Source: Candidatus Liptonbacteria bacterium CG11_big_fil_rev_8_21_14_0_20_35_14 (GTDB lineage Bacteria > Patescibacteriota > Minisyncoccia > UBA6257 > XYB1-36-10). From it: a stretch of 13,821 bases of DNA. The notes beneath the pieces were generated by a model that saw only the letters and a list, made by a program, of their open reading frames with translations, was not told the DNA's origin and searched no databases. Position 1 is the stretch's first letter, and every line of letters begins with the position of its first letter. Below are positions 6,496 to 12,576 of the stretch, piece by piece. Position numbers and translations under genes: made by a program. The stretch is taken from assembly GCA_002796205.1 (NCBI GenBank), contig PCWO01000015.1:1-13821 (forward strand), given 5' to 3'.

Positions 6496-6801
6496 ATGAT
6501 AATAAAGAAAGGAGACAATATAAAAATAATGGCAGGTAAAGATAAGGGTAAAACCGGTAATGTAATTGAGGTTGATTCAAAATTAGGTCGTGTTTTAATT
6601 GAAAAATTAAATCTTATGAAAAAACATGTTCGCCCTAAGAAACAAGGTCAAGCTGGTCAAATTATTGAAGCCCCAAGAAAAATTGATATCTCAAATGTTA
6701 TGATAGTTTGTGGTCAGTGTAAAAAAGCGTCTCGTATTAGTCTAAAGAGAGATAATGATAAAAAGGTTAGAATTTGTAAAAAATGTCAGGCTACTATTTA
6801 A
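6496..6801 (+). CDS. rplX: 50S ribosomal protein L24 (uL24), zinc-ribbon form
   Basis: L24 is an assembly initiator of the 50S subunit. The ATG at 6496, 1 nt after the rplN stop, is preferred over an upstream in-frame TTG at 6487 that would overlap rplN. The 101-residue product has a KOW motif at about residues 5-30 (GDNIKIMAGKDKGKTGNV). KHVRPKKQGQAGQIIEAP and ISNVM follow. The C-terminal part carries Cys72-x2-Cys75 and Cys94-x2-Cys97, a zinc-ribbon pattern that many bacterial L24 proteins have lost. Together with the CxxC-type S14, it suggests that zinc-dependent versions are used in this genome. Confidence 0.96.
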   Translation: MIIKKGDNIKIMAGKDKGKTGNVIEVDSKLGRVLIEKLNLMKKHVRPKKQGQAGQIIEAPRKIDISNVMIVCGQCKKASRISLKRDNDKKVRICKKCQATI

Positions 6802-6803
6802 AT

Positions 6804-7295
6804 ATGATTACTAAAGAACAAAAAAATCAAATAGAGAAAGTTGTTGTTAATATCGGTACCGGGCGCATGAGTCAAGCTGGCAATTTTGATAAACAAATTC
6901 TTCCCGAGTTAATTAAAGAGCTTAAAGTTATAACCGGACAAGCTCCCCAAGTTATCAAATCAAAACAGGCTATCTCTGGATTTAAACTTAAAATTAATCA
7001 GATTATCGGATTAAAAATAACCTTACGTCAAAAGAGGGCAGTTGATTTTTTAAATAGATTAATTAACATAGTGCTACCTCGTATTAAAGATTTTCGTGGA
7101 CTTAAACCAAGTGTGATTGATAAAAATGGAATTTTAAATATTGGTATTAAAGATAAAGTAATATTTCCTGAAATTGCCCCCGAAGACTCAAAAGTTTCAT
7201 TTGGGCTTGAGGTTTCCGTTATTCCTAAATTTAGAAACAAAGAAAAAGCAGTCGCTTTGTTTAAAGAAATGAAAGTCCCAGTCAAACATGGCTAA
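6804..7295 (+). CDS. rplE: 50S ribosomal protein L5 (uL5), short N-terminus
   Basis: L5 binds 5S rRNA and contacts the P-site tRNA. The start at 6804 gives 163 residues and lies 2 nt after rplX; an upstream in-frame ATG at 6783 would sit inside rplX and is less likely. The protein begins directly before IEKVVVNIGTG. It therefore lacks about 20-25 N-terminal residues seen in E. coli (179 aa). The rest is standard: ITGQAPQVIKSKQAISGFKLK, FLNRLINIVLPRIKDFRGL and GIKDKVIFPEI. The last 8 nt overlap rpsN. Confidence 0.96.
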   Translation: MITKEQKNQIEKVVVNIGTGRMSQAGNFDKQILPELIKELKVITGQAPQVIKSKQAISGFKLKINQIIGLKITLRQKRAVDFLNRLINIVLPRIKDFRGLKPSVIDKNGILNIGIKDKVIFPEIAPEDSKVSFGLEVSVIPKFRNKEKAVALFKEMKVPVKHG

Positions 7296-7473
7296 AAAAT
7301 CAACCATTGCTAGAAGCAAAAAACCCCCAAAGTTTTCCAGTAGAAAAATTCTACGTTGCTTTAGGTGTGGTCGTAAACATGGCTACATGAGAGACTTTAA
7401 TCTTTGTCGAATTTGTTTTAGAGAGCTTGCCAGTCAAGGCAAGATTCCGGGAGTTAAAAAATCAAGCTGGTAA
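7288..7473 (+). CDS. rpsN: 30S ribosomal protein S14 type Z (uS14, zinc form)
   Basis: S14 is in the 30S head near S3 and S10. The 61-residue length and the four cysteines Cys24-x2-Cys27 and Cys40-x2-Cys43 identify the short zinc-binding (type Z) paralogue, sometimes named rpsZ. The ending CFRELASQGKIPGVKKSSW is canonical. Its ATG lies inside the end of rplE, with an 8-nt overlap. This is the only gene overlap in the operon and suggests translational coupling between the two. Confidence 0.97.
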   Translation: MAKKSTIARSKKPPKFSSRKILRCFRCGRKHGYMRDFNLCRICFRELASQGKIPGVKKSSW

Positions 7474-7478
7474 ACATT

Positions 7479-7862
7479 ATGTACTACGATACTATTATAA
7501 GAATTAAAAACGCGAGCGCTGTTGGAAAAGAAAAAGTTAAGATTCCTTTTACTAAAATGGACGAGGCTATTTTAAACATCCTCTCTAAATTTAGATATGT
7601 TAAAAGCATTACTAAGAAGGGTAGAGGTATTAAAAGAATTTTAGATGTTGAGCTTTCATATAGAGAAAATGGCCAGCCTCGTGTTAGTGAAATTAAATTT
7701 ATTAGCAAGCCTCAAAAAAGAGTTTATAAGAGTTACAGTGATCTTTATTCAGTTAGAAGTGGTTATGGTCTTGGCATTATATCAACTCCAAAAGGCATTA
7801 TGACTGTTGAGGATGCTAGAAAAGAAAAAGTCGGCGGAGAATATTTATTCCAAGTTTGGTAA
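7479..7862 (+). CDS. rpsH: 30S ribosomal protein S8 (uS8)
   Basis: S8 is a primary binder of the 16S rRNA central domain and represses the spc operon in E. coli. The 127-residue product starts MYYDTIIRIKNA, a few residues shorter at the N-terminus than E. coli (TDPIADMLTRIRNA). Later motifs are KIPFTKMDEAILNIL, KGRGIKRILDVEL and the signature GLGIISTPKGIMTVEDARKEKVGGEYLFQVW. No separate S8-binding leader can be recognised in the 5-nt gap upstream. Confidence 0.97.
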   Translation: MYYDTIIRIKNASAVGKEKVKIPFTKMDEAILNILSKFRYVKSITKKGRGIKRILDVELSYRENGQPRVSEIKFISKPQKRVYKSYSDLYSVRSGYGLGIISTPKGIMTVEDARKEKVGGEYLFQVW

Positions 7863-7872
7863 TAAAATAAAT

Positions 7873-8409
7873 ATGAGTAAAATCGGAAAAAAACCAATTA
7901 TAATACCTCAAGGCGTTACTATTGAAGAGCAAGAAAAAGACTTCTTAATTAAAGGGCCAAAGGGCGAGGTTAAAATAAATAAAATACAGTACGTTAAAGT
8001 TGCCATCAAAGATAATCAAATTGAGTTAATTTTAAATAAAAATATAAAGCAAGGTCGATCAAATTGGGGCACCTTAAGGAGCCTTCTTAATGGAGCTGTT
8101 ATTGGCGTTACCGCAGGCTTCATTAAAAATCTTGAAATAAATGGCGTTGGCATGCGTTATACTATTGAAGGCAAGAATGTAATTTTAAATGTTGGCTTTT
8201 CTCACCCTGTTAAATTCCCCATTCCAGATGGTATAACCATAGAAATTGAAAAAAATATTATGAAAATTAGTGGCTTTAATAAAGATTTGGTCGGTCGTAC
8301 AGCCGCCAACATTCGCGCTATTAAAAAACCTGAACCATATAAAGGTAAAGGCATTAAATATGTCGGCGAGATTATTATTAGAAAGGCTGGTAAAAAAACT
8401 GGTGCTTAA
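7873..8409 (+). CDS. rplF: 50S ribosomal protein L6 (uL6)
   Basis: L6 lies near the sarcin-ricin loop and the elongation-factor site. The ATG at 7873 gives MSKIGKKPIIIPQGV, the family start, and a 178-residue product of normal length. An upstream in-frame ATG at 7807 would run 56 nt into rpsH and add an unrelated 22 residues, so it was rejected. Both tandem L6 domains are visible, with GVTAGFIKNLEINGVGMRY in the middle and the C-terminal signature EPYKGKGIKYVGEIIIRKAGKK. Confidence 0.97.
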   Translation: MSKIGKKPIIIPQGVTIEEQEKDFLIKGPKGEVKINKIQYVKVAIKDNQIELILNKNIKQGRSNWGTLRSLLNGAVIGVTAGFIKNLEINGVGMRYTIEGKNVILNVGFSHPVKFPIPDGITIEIEKNIMKISGFNKDLVGRTAANIRAIKKPEPYKGKGIKYVGEIIIRKAGKKTGA

Positions 8410-8419
8410 TAAATAAATT

Positions 8420-8770
8420 ATGAAATTAAGAAAGATAAAAAACGAACAACAAGCAAGACGTGCTCAAAGAACCAGAAATAAAGTTAAAAGCTTTAATTTA
8501 CCTCGCCTGTCTGTTTTTAGAAGTCTTCAAGCTATTAATGTTCAAATTATAGATGACTCTACTCAAAAAACTCTAGTCTCGGCTTATTCCAAAGAAGTTG
8601 ATCAAAAAAAGACTAAAACAGAACAAGCTGTTTTAGTAGGTGAATTAATTGCTAAGAAAGCTAATGAAAATAAAATAAATAAAGTTGTATTTGATAGAGG
8701 TCATTATAGATTTCATGGTCGTATTAAAGCTTTAGTAGAGGCTGCTCGTCAAGGCGGTCTAAATATTTAA
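8420..8770 (+). CDS. rplR: 50S ribosomal protein L18 (uL18)
   Basis: L18 binds 5S rRNA together with L5 and anchors it in the 50S. The 116-residue product has an arginine- and lysine-rich N-terminus (ARRAQRTRNKVK), then LPRLSVFRSLQAINVQIIDD. The conserved ending FDRGHYRFHGRIKALVEAARQGGLNI is at the C-terminus. Length and motifs are normal. The preceding 10-nt gap is A/T-rich with no SD. Confidence 0.97.
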   Translation: MKLRKIKNEQQARRAQRTRNKVKSFNLPRLSVFRSLQAINVQIIDDSTQKTLVSAYSKEVDQKKTKTEQAVLVGELIAKKANENKINKVVFDRGHYRFHGRIKALVEAARQGGLNI

Positions 8771-8773
8771 AAT

Positions 8774-9241
8774 ATGGAAAGAAAACCAATTAAAAGAGAA
8801 AAAAGTGAATTTAACGAAAAAGTAATTGATTTACGTCGGGTTGTGCGTGTAGTGGCTGGTGGAAAAAGATTTCGTTTCAGAGCCACTTTAGTGATTGGTG
8901 ATGAAAAAGGTAGAATTGGTATTGGTGTCGCTAAAGGAGCCGATGTTCAAGCAGCTATATCTAAAGCTAAAAATCAGGCTAAAAAAAGTATTATTAAAAT
9001 TAATTTATTAGACAATCGAACTATCCATCATGAAATAGAAGTAAAATACGGCGCTGCCCGAGTTCTTCTAAAGCCGGCTAGCGACGGACACGGATTAAAA
9101 GCGGGCGGATCTATTAGAACAGTTTTATCTTTAGCGGGCGTTAAAGATATTACCGCCAAAGCCTTAAGTCGGACTAAAAACAAGCTTACCAACGCTAAAG
9201 CCACTATTAAGGCTTTAGAGAGTATTCAAAGTGAAAAATAA
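8774..9241 (+). CDS. rpsE: 30S ribosomal protein S5 (uS5)
   Basis: S5 lies at the mRNA entrance with S3 and S4 and affects decoding accuracy. The 155-residue product contains NEKVIDLRRVVRVVAGGKRFRFRATLVIGD with the S5 double-stranded-RNA-binding fold, then the GRIGIGVAKGADVQAAISKA signature. The C-terminal part contains ASDGHGLKAGGSIRTVLSLAGV. It is followed by rplO after only 2 nt. The usual rpmD (L30) between S5 and L15 is therefore absent. Confidence 0.97.
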   Translation: MERKPIKREKSEFNEKVIDLRRVVRVVAGGKRFRFRATLVIGDEKGRIGIGVAKGADVQAAISKAKNQAKKSIIKINLLDNRTIHHEIEVKYGAARVLLKPASDGHGLKAGGSIRTVLSLAGVKDITAKALSRTKNKLTNAKATIKALESIQSEK

Positions 9242-9243
9242 AC

Positions 9244-9678
9244 ATGCAATTACACGATTTAAAAATTAAAGAAGCAAGCAAAATAAAGCCAAAAAAAAGA
9301 ATTGGTCGCGGTGGTAAGCGTGGTACTTTTTCCGGTCGCGGTACTAAGGGTCAAAAAGCTCGTTCCGGTCACAAAATTCTTCCAGCTGAAAGAGTTTTAA
9401 TCCAACGTCTTCCTAAGATGCGTGGTATGAAGAATAATCCAAAATCTCATAAAACTTTTGCTTTAAATGTTGGCCAGATAGAAAAAATGGGTCTTACTAT
9501 TATAGATCGCAAAACTCTACTTAAGAAAAATCTGATGGAGTTAACTTTTAAAGGTAAAATTAAAGTATTAGGTAGTGGTGAGATAAATACACCTGTTGAA
9601 ATATCTAAAAACGTTCTAGTTTCCAAATCAGCTGAAGCCAAAATTGTTAAAGCTAAAGGCAAGGTTAATAAAAGATAA
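9244..9678 (+). CDS. rplO: 50S ribosomal protein L15 (uL15)
   Basis: L15 is a late-assembly 23S binder. The 144-residue product has the glycine- and arginine-rich N-terminal arm IGRGGKRGTFSGRGTKGQKARSGHK, the linker RLPKMRGMKN and a C-terminal globular domain ending in SAEAKIVKAKGKV. Length and order are normal. It sits directly before secY, 3 nt apart, as in most spc operons. Confidence 0.97.
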   Translation: MQLHDLKIKEASKIKPKKRIGRGGKRGTFSGRGTKGQKARSGHKILPAERVLIQRLPKMRGMKNNPKSHKTFALNVGQIEKMGLTIIDRKTLLKKNLMELTFKGKIKVLGSGEINTPVEISKNVLVSKSAEAKIVKAKGKVNKR

Positions 9679-9681
9679 TCC

Positions 9682-10944
9682 ATGACCAATTTTTTAAATG
9701 TTTTTAAAATTAGAGATTTAAGAAATAAAGTCTTTATAATTTTAGGACTTTTGGCTTTATTTCGTATTATGGCTGCCATTCCAACTCCTGGCGTCAATGT
9801 TTTAGCTCTGCAAAATCTTTTAAATTCAAGCCAATTATTTAGCTTTCTAAATCTTTTTTCTGGTGGTGGTCTATCTAATCTCTCTATAGTTATGCTTGGT
9901 GTCGGCCCTTATATTACCTCAACTATTGTTATGCAACTTTTAACTATAGTTTTTCCTAATCTTAAAAAAATATACTACGAAGAAGGGGAGTTTGGTCGAG
10001 CTAAATTTAATCGCCTATCACGCTGGCTAACCGTTCCTTTTGCCGCCATTCAAGCTTTCAGTTTTATAAATTTTTTAGGGGCTCAAGGCGTTTTAAATTC
10101 CTTGTCTTTAACTCAAGTGTTAATGAACGTAGTTATTATCACCGCCGGCTCGGTCGCCCTTATGTGGATTGGAGAGTTAATCAGTGAGCAGGGAATTGGT
10201 AATGGTATTTCTCTTATCATTTTTGCCGGTATCGTTTCTGCTCTACCATCAACTATCCAATTAGCCATCTCCACCTATACTCCCCAAGTACTTCCAAGTT
10301 ATATAGCCTTCTTAGCTATCAGTATTATAGTTATCGCCGGCGTTGTCTTTATTAACGAAGGAGAAAGAAAAGTCCCTATTTCATACGCTCGTAGAATTCG
10401 TGGTAATAAAATGTATGGTGGGGTTTCTAGTTACTTACCACTCAAAGTTAATCAGGCCGGTGTTATCCCAATTATTTTTGCCATATCACTTTTACTTTTT
10501 CCCCAATTCTTAGCTCAAATAACTGGCTTATTTTCTCAAGACTTATATTTTAAACTTAACGATTTAGTAACCTATTTCTTTAATAATCTATGGTTATATG
10601 GGGCTCTCTACTTTATTCTCGTAGTTATTTTCACATACTTCTACACCGCTGTTACCTTTAATCCGGAAGAAATATCAAAGAATCTGCAAAAATCCGGTGG
10701 CTTTATTCCGGGCCTAAGACCGGGCGACCAAACCAGTAAATTTTTAGGCAAAATAATTAATCGCACTACTCTATTTGGTTCAATCTTTCTCGGGCTGATA
10801 GCTGTTTTACCAATTATTGTTCAAGGTATAACTAATATTCAATTCTTTACTCTAGGAGGCACCTCAATCTTAATTGTGGTTTCGGTGGCTCTTGAGACTA
10901 TGCGACAAGTTGATTCGCAGTTAACTGTTAGACAATACGAATAA
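9682..10944 (+). CDS. secY: Preprotein translocase subunit SecY
   Basis: SecY is the membrane channel of the Sec translocon. The 420-residue product is slightly shorter than E. coli SecY (443) and shows about ten hydrophobic segments. It starts FKIRDLRNKVFIILGLLALFRI with IPTPGVN just after helix 1. The plug and TM2 region reads SGGGLSNLSIVMLGVGPYITSTI, and ISEQGIGNGISLIIFAGI follows. A basic cytosolic loop ERKVPISYARRIRGNKMYGG binds SecA or the ribosome in known structures. RPGDQTSKFLGKIINR and the terminal LTVRQYE are conserved. It ends the long + strand run. No + strand terminator with a U-tract follows, and adk, its normal neighbour, is displaced by about 1.6 kb. Confidence 0.98.
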   Translation: MTNFLNVFKIRDLRNKVFIILGLLALFRIMAAIPTPGVNVLALQNLLNSSQLFSFLNLFSGGGLSNLSIVMLGVGPYITSTIVMQLLTIVFPNLKKIYYEEGEFGRAKFNRLSRWLTVPFAAIQAFSFINFLGAQGVLNSLSLTQVLMNVVIITAGSVALMWIGELISEQGIGNGISLIIFAGIVSALPSTIQLAISTYTPQVLPSYIAFLAISIIVIAGVVFINEGERKVPISYARRIRGNKMYGGVSSYLPLKVNQAGVIPIIFAISLLLFPQFLAQITGLFSQDLYFKLNDLVTYFFNNLWLYGALYFILVVIFTYFYTAVTFNPEEISKNLQKSGGFIPGLRPGDQTSKFLGKIINRTTLFGSIFLGLIAVLPIIVQGITNIQFFTLGGTSILIVVSVALETMRQVDSQLTVRQYE

Positions 10945-10976
10945 AAAAAATAAGCCGAATCTACATTCGACTTATT
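10942..10976 (-). terminator. Intrinsic terminator of the minus-strand membrane protein gene
   Basis: A 12-bp stem with one mismatch pairs 10949-10960 with 10965-10976 around the loop CTAC. On the minus strand it is followed by an uninterrupted T8 run (A8 at 10943-10950 on the + strand), the form of a strong terminator. On the + strand the stem is followed by AAGATG, so it is not a good terminator for secY. The TAG stop of the minus-strand gene lies in the loop. Confidence 0.8.
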
Positions 10977-11341
10977 AAGATGTGCGAAGAAAAAATTAGA
11001 TAATGATGTATACGTAGCCACATCATCATCAAAAAAAATATTAGTAAACTATACGCGACCATTTGAATGCAGGCCGCATAATAGTTTTTGTTTGCTAAAA
11101 CTATGTTGCCTAAAAATATAGGCAACAGTGATATTACAGTCAGCACAATGCTTAGCTGTAAATCAAAAAAATTTAGGGGACCATTAATCGCAAAAAAATA
11201 AATAAAAACTATATTAGTGGCTAGTAAACTACCACCAATAATCTGAATTTTCGCTATCAATGAGTCGTATAAATACAACTCATATACACCCCAAAAAACA
11301 AAAAACAAACAAACAAATTGAAAAATAATTTCTACAATCAT
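10961..11341 (-). CDS. Small four-helix membrane protein of unknown function
   Basis: I do not recognise this protein. The ATG at 11341-11339 gives 126 residues with four hydrophobic segments: IIFQFVCLFFVFWGVYELYL near the N-terminus, then LLATNIVFIYFFAI, LQLSIVLTVISLLPIFLGNIVL and ACIQMVAYSLLIFFLMMMWL. It is therefore probably an inner-membrane protein without a large soluble domain. A TTG five codons upstream (11356) is possible, but AGGGAG lies 6 nt before the ATG and favours the ATG. It has its own promoter and its own terminator, and stops with TAG, unlike the + strand genes. It runs convergently to secY and sits beside an insertion sequence, which suggests acquired or accessory DNA. Confidence 0.75.
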   Translation of the reverse strand: MIVEIIFQFVCLFFVFWGVYELYLYDSLIAKIQIIGGSLLATNIVFIYFFAINGPLNFFDLQLSIVLTVISLLPIFLGNIVLANKNYYAACIQMVAYSLLIFFLMMMWLRIHHYLIFSSHILISRM

Positions 11342-11347
11342 TTTTTT

Positions 11348-11353
11348 CTCCCT
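11348..11353 (-). promoter_or_regulatory. Shine-Dalgarno site AGGGAG deciding the start of the membrane protein
   Basis: On the minus strand AGGGAG is followed by six A residues and the ATG at 11341-11339, an ideal spacing. It is the only well-placed SD sequence before a protein-coding start in the window. The + strand genes lack one. Confidence 0.7.
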
Positions 11354-11376
11354 CAATTTAAATTTATGCTACTAAT

Positions 11377-11405
11377 ATTATAGCACACATACATAAATAA
11401 GTCAA
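11377..11405 (-). promoter_or_regulatory. Sigma70 promoter with extended -10 for the membrane protein gene
   Basis: On the minus strand there is a -35 TTGACT (11405-11400), a 17-nt spacer and a perfect -10 TATAAT (11382-11377), with TGC directly before the hexamer (extended -10). The start point would be near 11370, giving a leader of about 30 nt. The -35 lies on the insertion-sequence side of the putative terminal repeat (11386-11395), and the -10 lies outside it. Confidence 0.8.
11386..11395 (+). repeat. Left putative terminal inverted repeat of the insertion sequence
   Basis: CACATACATA here is the exact reverse complement of 12508-12517. It falls inside the spacer of the minus-strand promoter at 11377-11405. 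Confidence 0.5.
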
Positions 11406-12394
11406 GTTAATGCATGCATAACCCCACCCATTTTTGCACTCAGCTGGTAATTTACTGACATAATACTTGGAAGTGTTCAAAGCCGTAAATGGCGTCATTT
11501 TGTTTTTAAAAGCCCAATGTACTCTTTTAGTGTTGTAGAAGATTAAATACTCTTTCAATTTTTTGTTAAAGGCGGTTGTGTCGTCAAAAAGCAAGTTAAT
11601 GTTGTAGTCAACAAACTCCTCTTGAATGGTGCCATTGAAGCTTTCGCAGTAAGCGTTCATTTTGGGAGTCTTGGGATAGGTGTGATAATGGGTGATTCTA
11701 TTTTCCGTCAGAAGTTTTGATAAATACTTTTTAAATTCACTGCCATTGTCCGTCAAAACGTTTTTAACTTCGTAAGGGAACATTTGCATGACCAAGAAAA
11801 AGAAGTGAGCGAAGGTTTGAGAAGAGTGCGACTTGGTGGCTATGACATAAGAGGTTCTGGTAAAAATGTCTATGGCGGTTAAGATATATATCCTCCGTCC
11901 GTTTCTTTGCTTTTCAACGGTATCAAGGGCGATAGTATGCCCAGGGTGCAAGATTTTAAAATCCTTTGGTTTTCTAAGGATTTTCTTACGATTGATTTTT
12001 TTGGCCTTTCCGAAGTGCGATACTTTTTGGGGATAAATTCTCAAACCTCCCAAATCTTTGATCAATCTTTCAATAGTGGTGGAGCCGGGACATTTAAGAC
12101 TCAGGGTATCGCAAAATTCCGACAATAATGGGTGCAGTTTTTCAGCCCCAAGATTGGGATGGTCAACTCTTAATTTTTTGATTTCTTCCAAGATTCTCCA
12201 GTCCCACGATCGTCTTCTTTTGTTCTTGGGAGTTCGTTTCTTGGGGTTTAGGGCTTCCAGTTTTCCGCCACCTTGTTTTATGGCCAACTTCCAATTAAAC
12301 AATGTTCTGCGTAATACCCCGAAAGCGTCGACCGTTGAAGCCAAGCCATGCTTTTCCTAATAAATGAGTATTCTTATCCTGTTTTTCGCTGTTT

Positions 12395-12410
12395 CGGTAA
12401 TCATATACCG
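12395..12410 (-). promoter_or_regulatory. Hairpin placing the transposase start codon in its loop
   Basis: CGGTA (12395-12399) pairs with TACCG (12406-12410) around a 6-nt loop. In the transposase mRNA the loop is TATGAT and contains the ATG. A weak SD-like TAAGG lies 9 nt before the ATG, and a consensus-like TTGACA at 12440-12435 could be a -35, although no good -10 is correctly spaced. Hairpins over the start are a known way for insertion sequences to limit transposase translation; here the role is inferred. Confidence 0.4.
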
Positions 12411-12507
12411 ATACCTTATCGCATGGTCATAGACTGTCAAAAAACCCTTAACTCCTGTGTATTTACAATGAATTTTCATTTTGCGACCATTTGATTAATG
12501 AGTGTAA

Positions 12508-12517
12508 TATGTATGTG
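12508..12517 (-). repeat. Right putative terminal inverted repeat of the insertion sequence
   Basis: TATGTATGTG is the exact reverse complement of 11386-11395, upstream of the transposase start. Confidence 0.5.
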
Positions 12518-12559
12518 AGGTTAGACAGTTAACGCCTAATAAAGCCTAAATAAAATTTG

Positions 12560-12568
12560 TGCTATAAT
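12560..12568 (+). promoter_or_regulatory. Extended -10 promoter of adk, probably giving a leaderless mRNA
   Basis: TGC-TATAAT, a perfect extended -10, ends at 12568, and the adk ATG begins at 12577, only 8 nt later. Transcription starting about 7 nt after the -10 would begin at or within a base or two of the ATG. There is no good -35 (TAAAGC at the 17-nt spacing), as is common with extended -10 promoters. Confidence 0.7.
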
Positions 12569-12576
12569 AAAAATAT

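Larger units (their letters stand above)
11364..12404 (-). pseudogene. IS481-like transposase, interrupted by an amber codon at position 16
   Basis: This is a DDE (rve-type integrase core) transposase for insertion-sequence movement. From an ATG at 12404-12402 the frame reads MITETAKNRIRILIY, then TAG (12359-12357), then EKHGLASTVDAFGVLRRTLFNW and 311 further residues to a TAA at 11364. The residues before the stop fit naturally onto the helix-turn-helix after it, so the TAG looks like a point mutation, possibly from a TGG Trp codon. The catalytic triad is intact. Numbered from the TTG at 12344, Asp141 is in ALDTVE, Asp199 in LTDNGSEF and Glu234 in NAYCESFNG, with 34 residues between the last two. 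A restart at that TTG would lose the first 20 codons. The last seven codons or so lie beyond the putative terminal repeat. The family call rests on motifs only. Confidence 0.85.
11386..12517. mobile_element. Insertion sequence, IS481-like, between secY and adk (boundaries approximate)
   Basis: A DDE transposase gene is bracketed by a perfect 10-bp inverted repeat: CACATACATA at 11386-11395 and TATGTATGTG at 12508-12517. Further weaker matches continue inward (TCA, then TTAAT, on both sides). These are plausible terminal repeats. The true tips may lie a few bases further out, for example at TTAGACA (12521-12527) on the right. I could not find a convincing target-site duplication, so exact ends are not fixed. 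The element carries no cargo other than the transposase. Confidence 0.6.
12405..12576. other. Insertion-sequence upstream end and spacer before adk
   Basis: No coding region is visible in these bases. They hold the upstream non-coding end of the insertion sequence, including a small palindrome AATGAA/TTCATT at 12467-12480 and the right repeat at 12508-12517. A tandem-like pair GCCTAATAAA/GCCTAAATAAA follows at about 12534-12554, and then the adk promoter. Confidence 0.5.

Noticed and set aside
6783..6803. Upstream ATG start for rplE
   Set aside because: It lies inside the rplX zinc-ribbon codons, and the added residues do not resemble L5.
7807..7872. Upstream ATG start for rplF
   Set aside because: It would overlap rpsH by 56 nt and add an unrelated sequence before the conserved MSKIGKKPI start.
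12357..12359. TAG reassigned to an amino acid in this organism
   Set aside because: Only one damaged mobile-element gene contains it, and the adjacent membrane protein appears to end at TAG just before its terminator.
11907..12360. Plus-strand open frames (73 and 100 codons) opposite the transposase
   Set aside because: They are antisense shadows of a clear DDE transposase and show no recognisable domain.
11376..12569. TATTATAGCACA/TGTGCTATAATA pair as the insertion sequence terminal repeats
   Set aside because: Both copies are extended -10 elements of the flanking genes and lie outside the better candidate repeats at 11386-11395 and 12508-12517, so promoter identity is the simpler reading.
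10945..12576. Defence, toxin-antitoxin or CRISPR system in the accessory segment
   Set aside because: Only one transposase and one four-helix membrane protein are present. There are no repeat arrays, nucleases or paired small genes.
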